Positions 62,528 through 64,000 of a DNA stretch of 64,000 nt are shown in pieces. Position 1 is the stretch's first letter, and every line of letters begins with the position of its first letter. The DNA is from Aeromonas fluvialis (GTDB lineage Bacteria; Pseudomonadota; Gammaproteobacteria; Enterobacterales; Aeromonadaceae). The position numbers and the translations under genes were made by a program. The notes under the pieces are model-generated. The model was not told where the DNA came from. It did no database searches and was given only the letters and a program-made list of their open reading frames with translations. The stretch is taken from NCBI RefSeq assembly GCF_000819885.1, contig NZ_CDBO01000011.1, positions 250,958-314,957 on the forward strand. The letters are read 5' to 3'.

Positions 62528-62721
62528 CAGGGTGGCCGGTTGGGGAGGAGGCTTTCCATATTACGCAGATGCGCTAGGTATCAACAGCTTCCGGCGGCGA
62601 TTGAAAAGGGTTCCATTATTGTCTGGTTGCCAAAAGTGAGGGAAGGGTCACAGGGGAGCCCCCCCGAGCCGCGGGCATGGTCGGAATGGCACTCTGCTCA
62701 TATGCTCATTGGCATAAAGCG

Positions 62722-62958
62722 TTACCGTGTTGTCTTGGCTTGGTCGGCACCCGCGCTCTGCTGCTGTGCCTCCTGCGCCTCCTGCGCCTCCAGCTCCTTG
62801 CCGAGGAAGTCGTTCAGGAAGGTGCGGATCACCGCGACCCCGTGCATCATCCTCTCTTTCTGGTTCACCGCTAGCTCAAACACCCGGGTCACCTCCCTGA
62901 TCCACAAGAGCACACTATTAACAGAGTGCCCGGAAAAGGCCAAATCCGGTTCAGGCAA
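62722..62958 (-). CDS. Doubtful small protein downstream of yqfB
   Basis: An open frame of 78 codons begins with TTG overlapping the yqfB stop (MPEPDLAFSGHSVNSVLLWIREVTRVFELAVNQKERMMHGVAVIRTFLNDFLGKELEAQEAQEAQ). It is helical with a tripled EAQ repeat near the C-terminus. Overlap with yqfB could mean coupling, but there is no ribosome-binding site of its own and no family is recognised. A shorter form from an internal ATG (about 62850) is possible. Confidence 0.4.
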   Translation of the reverse strand: MPEPDLAFSGHSVNSVLLWIREVTRVFELAVNQKERMMHGVAVIRTFLNDFLGKELEAQEAQEAQQQSAGADQAKTTR

Positions 62959-63274
62959 TCAGTTTGAATTCAATGGCATAGAGCAGCGGCAGATCGGGGT
63001 AGATATTGCGGATCACCTGCTTGAGATCGGGGAGGGTCATGTTCTCCTGACGGGCGTGCTCGTCGCTCAGTTCATCGAAGGCGACCGCCTTGACCGAGAT
63101 CACTTCGATAGTGCCAAAGGGCTGGTGCTCCGGGTTGGTAAACAGCGCCAGCCGCTGGCCGGGCTGCCAGTGGGCCTCGCGCTCGTCGCGGATGGTGATG
63201 GTCTTGCGACCCGCCTGAATGTCGGTGACGAAGCGGCTGAAGAAGGTGAACTCGGGATAGGGATGGGCAGACAT
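62951..63274 (-). CDS. yqfB: N(4)-acetylcytidine amidohydrolase (YqfB, ASCH domain)
   Basis: The 107-residue ASCH-fold protein (103 in E. coli) has FFSRFVTDIQAGRKTITIRDEREAHWQPGQRL near the start, holding the conserved Lys and Thr of the active site (AGRKTITIRD). Later, DEHARQENMTLPDLKQVIRNIYP carries the catalytic Glu. E. coli YqfB hydrolyses N4-acetylcytidine to cytidine and acetate. The start is the ATG at 63274. Confidence 0.93.
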   Translation of the reverse strand: MSAHPYPEFTFFSRFVTDIQAGRKTITIRDEREAHWQPGQRLALFTNPEHQPFGTIEVISVKAVAFDELSDEHARQENMTLPDLKQVIRNIYPDLPLLYAIEFKLIA

Positions 63275-63317
63275 GGTGACTCCTGAAAGGGTGAAATGGG
63301 ATTAAAGGTCGAGATAT

Positions 63318-63512
63318 GCGCGCAGCCTGGCCAGATCGGCGATGGCGGGCCCCTCGGCCGCCTTTATGACGCTGGTCTCGTCACCGGTCAATACTCTGGT
63401 ACTGGGGCCGGGCAACTACCAGTTCACCGGCTTTATCCGCATCGGGGTGCCCTTCACCCAGCTGGTGATGGCGGTGAGGGTAGTAGCGATCCCTTGGTTC
63501 TTCCCGTTCTGA
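63318..63512 (+). pseudogene. C-terminal remnant of an SLC13-type anion:Na+ transporter
   Basis: Codons from 63318 read [36 protein letters not shown], then [28 protein letters not shown] and TGA at 63510. This is the last part of SLC13/DASS family permeases, whose second P-V-S-S-P-x-N motif and final helix are recognisable. There is no upstream continuation in this frame and no start. About 65 of an expected ~600 codons remain. Only the 3' end has survived, next to its terminator. Confidence 0.72.
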
Positions 63513-63537
63513 TAACCGGGATGAATAATGTTCGTAC

Positions 63538-63562
63538 AAGCGGTTTGCGGGCCGCTTTTTTG
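63538..63562 (+). terminator. Terminator behind the SLC13 remnant
   Basis: AAGCGG TTTGCGGG CCGCTT followed by TTTT, 26 bases after the stop; it is probably the leftover terminator of the lost gene. Confidence 0.7.
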
Positions 63563-63676
63563 TGGCCGGGAGACGAGAGTGGCAAGGCGTGCTCGGAATC
63601 AGTGAGAAGGGTGATGTGAAGGAGAAGAGGGCGTGATACAGGGATGAGGCAACCGGAGATAGGCAAATTTCAGATA

Positions 63677-63702
63677 CAAAAAAACCAGCCTGAGCTGGTC
63701 TG
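63677..63702 (-). terminator. Terminator of the tRNA operon
   Basis: On the minus strand ACCAGC TCAG GCTGGT is followed by T7, 20 bases beyond the tRNA-Leu 3' end. Confidence 0.9.
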
Positions 63703-63719
63703 TTTGGTACTGCTATTAA

Positions 63720-63803
63720 TGGTGCGGAAGGAGAGACTCGAACTCTCACGCCTAGGGCGCCAGAACCTAAATCTGGTGCGTCTACCAATTTCGCCACTTC
63801 CGC
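63720..63803 (-). tRNA. tRNA-Leu (UAG)
   Basis: 84 bases with encoded CCA (63720-63722). The acceptor GCGGAAG/CTTCCGC, a D-arm, anticodon arm CCAGA-TTTAGGT-TCTGG with anticodon TAG, a long variable arm (CGCCCTAGGCG) and TTCGAGT T-loop are all visible. Confidence 0.97.
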
Positions 63804-63811
63804 AATATTAA

Positions 63812-63888
63812 TGGTGGCTATGACGGGATTCGAACCTGTGACCCCCGCATTATGAGTGCGATGCTCTAACCAACTGAGCTACATAGCC
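63812..63888 (-). tRNA. tRNA-Met (CAU, elongator)
   Basis: 77 bases with encoded CCA. Acceptor GGCTATG/CATAGCC, anticodon loop CTCATAA, T-loop TTCGAAT. The sequence is close to E. coli metT/metU elongator tRNA and lacks the initiator features (C1-A72 mismatch and the three G-C pairs). Confidence 0.96.
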
Positions 63889-63924
63889 GTCTTGTGTTCA
63901 ACCAGAGTCAAATACAAGTAAAAA

Positions 63925-63999
63925 TGGCTGGGGTACTAGGATTCGAACCTAGGAATGGCGAGATCAAAACCCGCTGCCTTACCGCTTGGCGATACCCCA
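63925..63999 (-). tRNA. tRNA-Gln (UUG)
   Basis: 75 bases with encoded CCA. Acceptor TGGGGTA/TACCCCA, anticodon loop TTTTGAT (anticodon TTG), T-loop TTCGAAT. It is complete and ends one base before the window edge. Upstream tRNA genes probably continue outside. Confidence 0.96.
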
Positions 64000-64000
64000 A

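Overview
The window is chromosomal DNA of a gammaproteobacterium, most likely an Aeromonas or close relative. The evidence is the high G+C coding sequence, the queF/syd/yqcC/truC/yqcA neighbourhood, the DUF2310/DUF2789/DUF3301/DUF3461/DUF3545/DUF3549 small proteins typical of this group, MetJ- and PurR-like operators, and the classic map | rpsB-tsf-pyrH-frr-uppS-cdsA-dxr-rseP-bamA-skp-lpxD-fabZ-lpxA-lpxB-rnhB-dnaE-accA super-cluster. The species call is inference; no 16S gene is present.

Layout. 1-3738 (minus): a diguanylate cyclase cut by the window edge, and upstream of it a TPR membrane protein with a degenerate GGDEF-like domain. 3917-10370: tRNA-modification and small-protein genes (queF, syd, DUF2310, a KfrA-N-like small protein, DUF2789, DUF3301, DUF3549, yqcC, truC, yqcA). 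10371-15127: sugar uptake (maltoporin lamB with a CRP-type promoter, malM, ptsG). 15398-20436 (minus): DUF3461, dapD, glnD, map. 20654-40168 (plus): about 20 kb of essential genes for translation, isoprenoid and phospholipid synthesis, outer-membrane assembly, lipid A, DNA replication and fatty-acid synthesis, tightly packed with overlapping or few-base junctions and several internal hairpins that look like attenuators. 40499-41791 (minus): DUF3545 and transaldolase. 42158-43923: an alanine/glycine:Na+ symporter preceded by two PurR-like boxes. 43986-47912 (minus): a MoxR-DUF58-transglutaminase trio. 48367-53960 (minus): ruvX, yqgE, gshB, rsmE, endA, sprT, metK; metK has MetJ-like boxes upstream. 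54313-56304: transketolase.

56360-63700 is the accessory part: an AT-rich orphan gene, a palindromic repeat, a single-chain triple RidA protein, about 1 kb without a gene, a HAD phosphatase, a GH13 alpha-glucosidase, an N4-acetylcytidine amidohydrolase and two decayed transporter genes (DHA2-type MFS and SLC13-type). A third transporter remnant (POT type) lies at about 48.1 kb. The window closes with three minus-strand tRNA genes (Gln-UUG, Met-CAU, Leu-UAG in transcription order) that are probably the tail of a longer tRNA operon.

Most of the window is ordinary core genome. The most unusual item is the triple RidA gene, which appears to encode in one polypeptide what normally assembles as a homotrimer. 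The regulatory candidates (PurR, MetJ, CRP) are read by eye and given as testable predictions.
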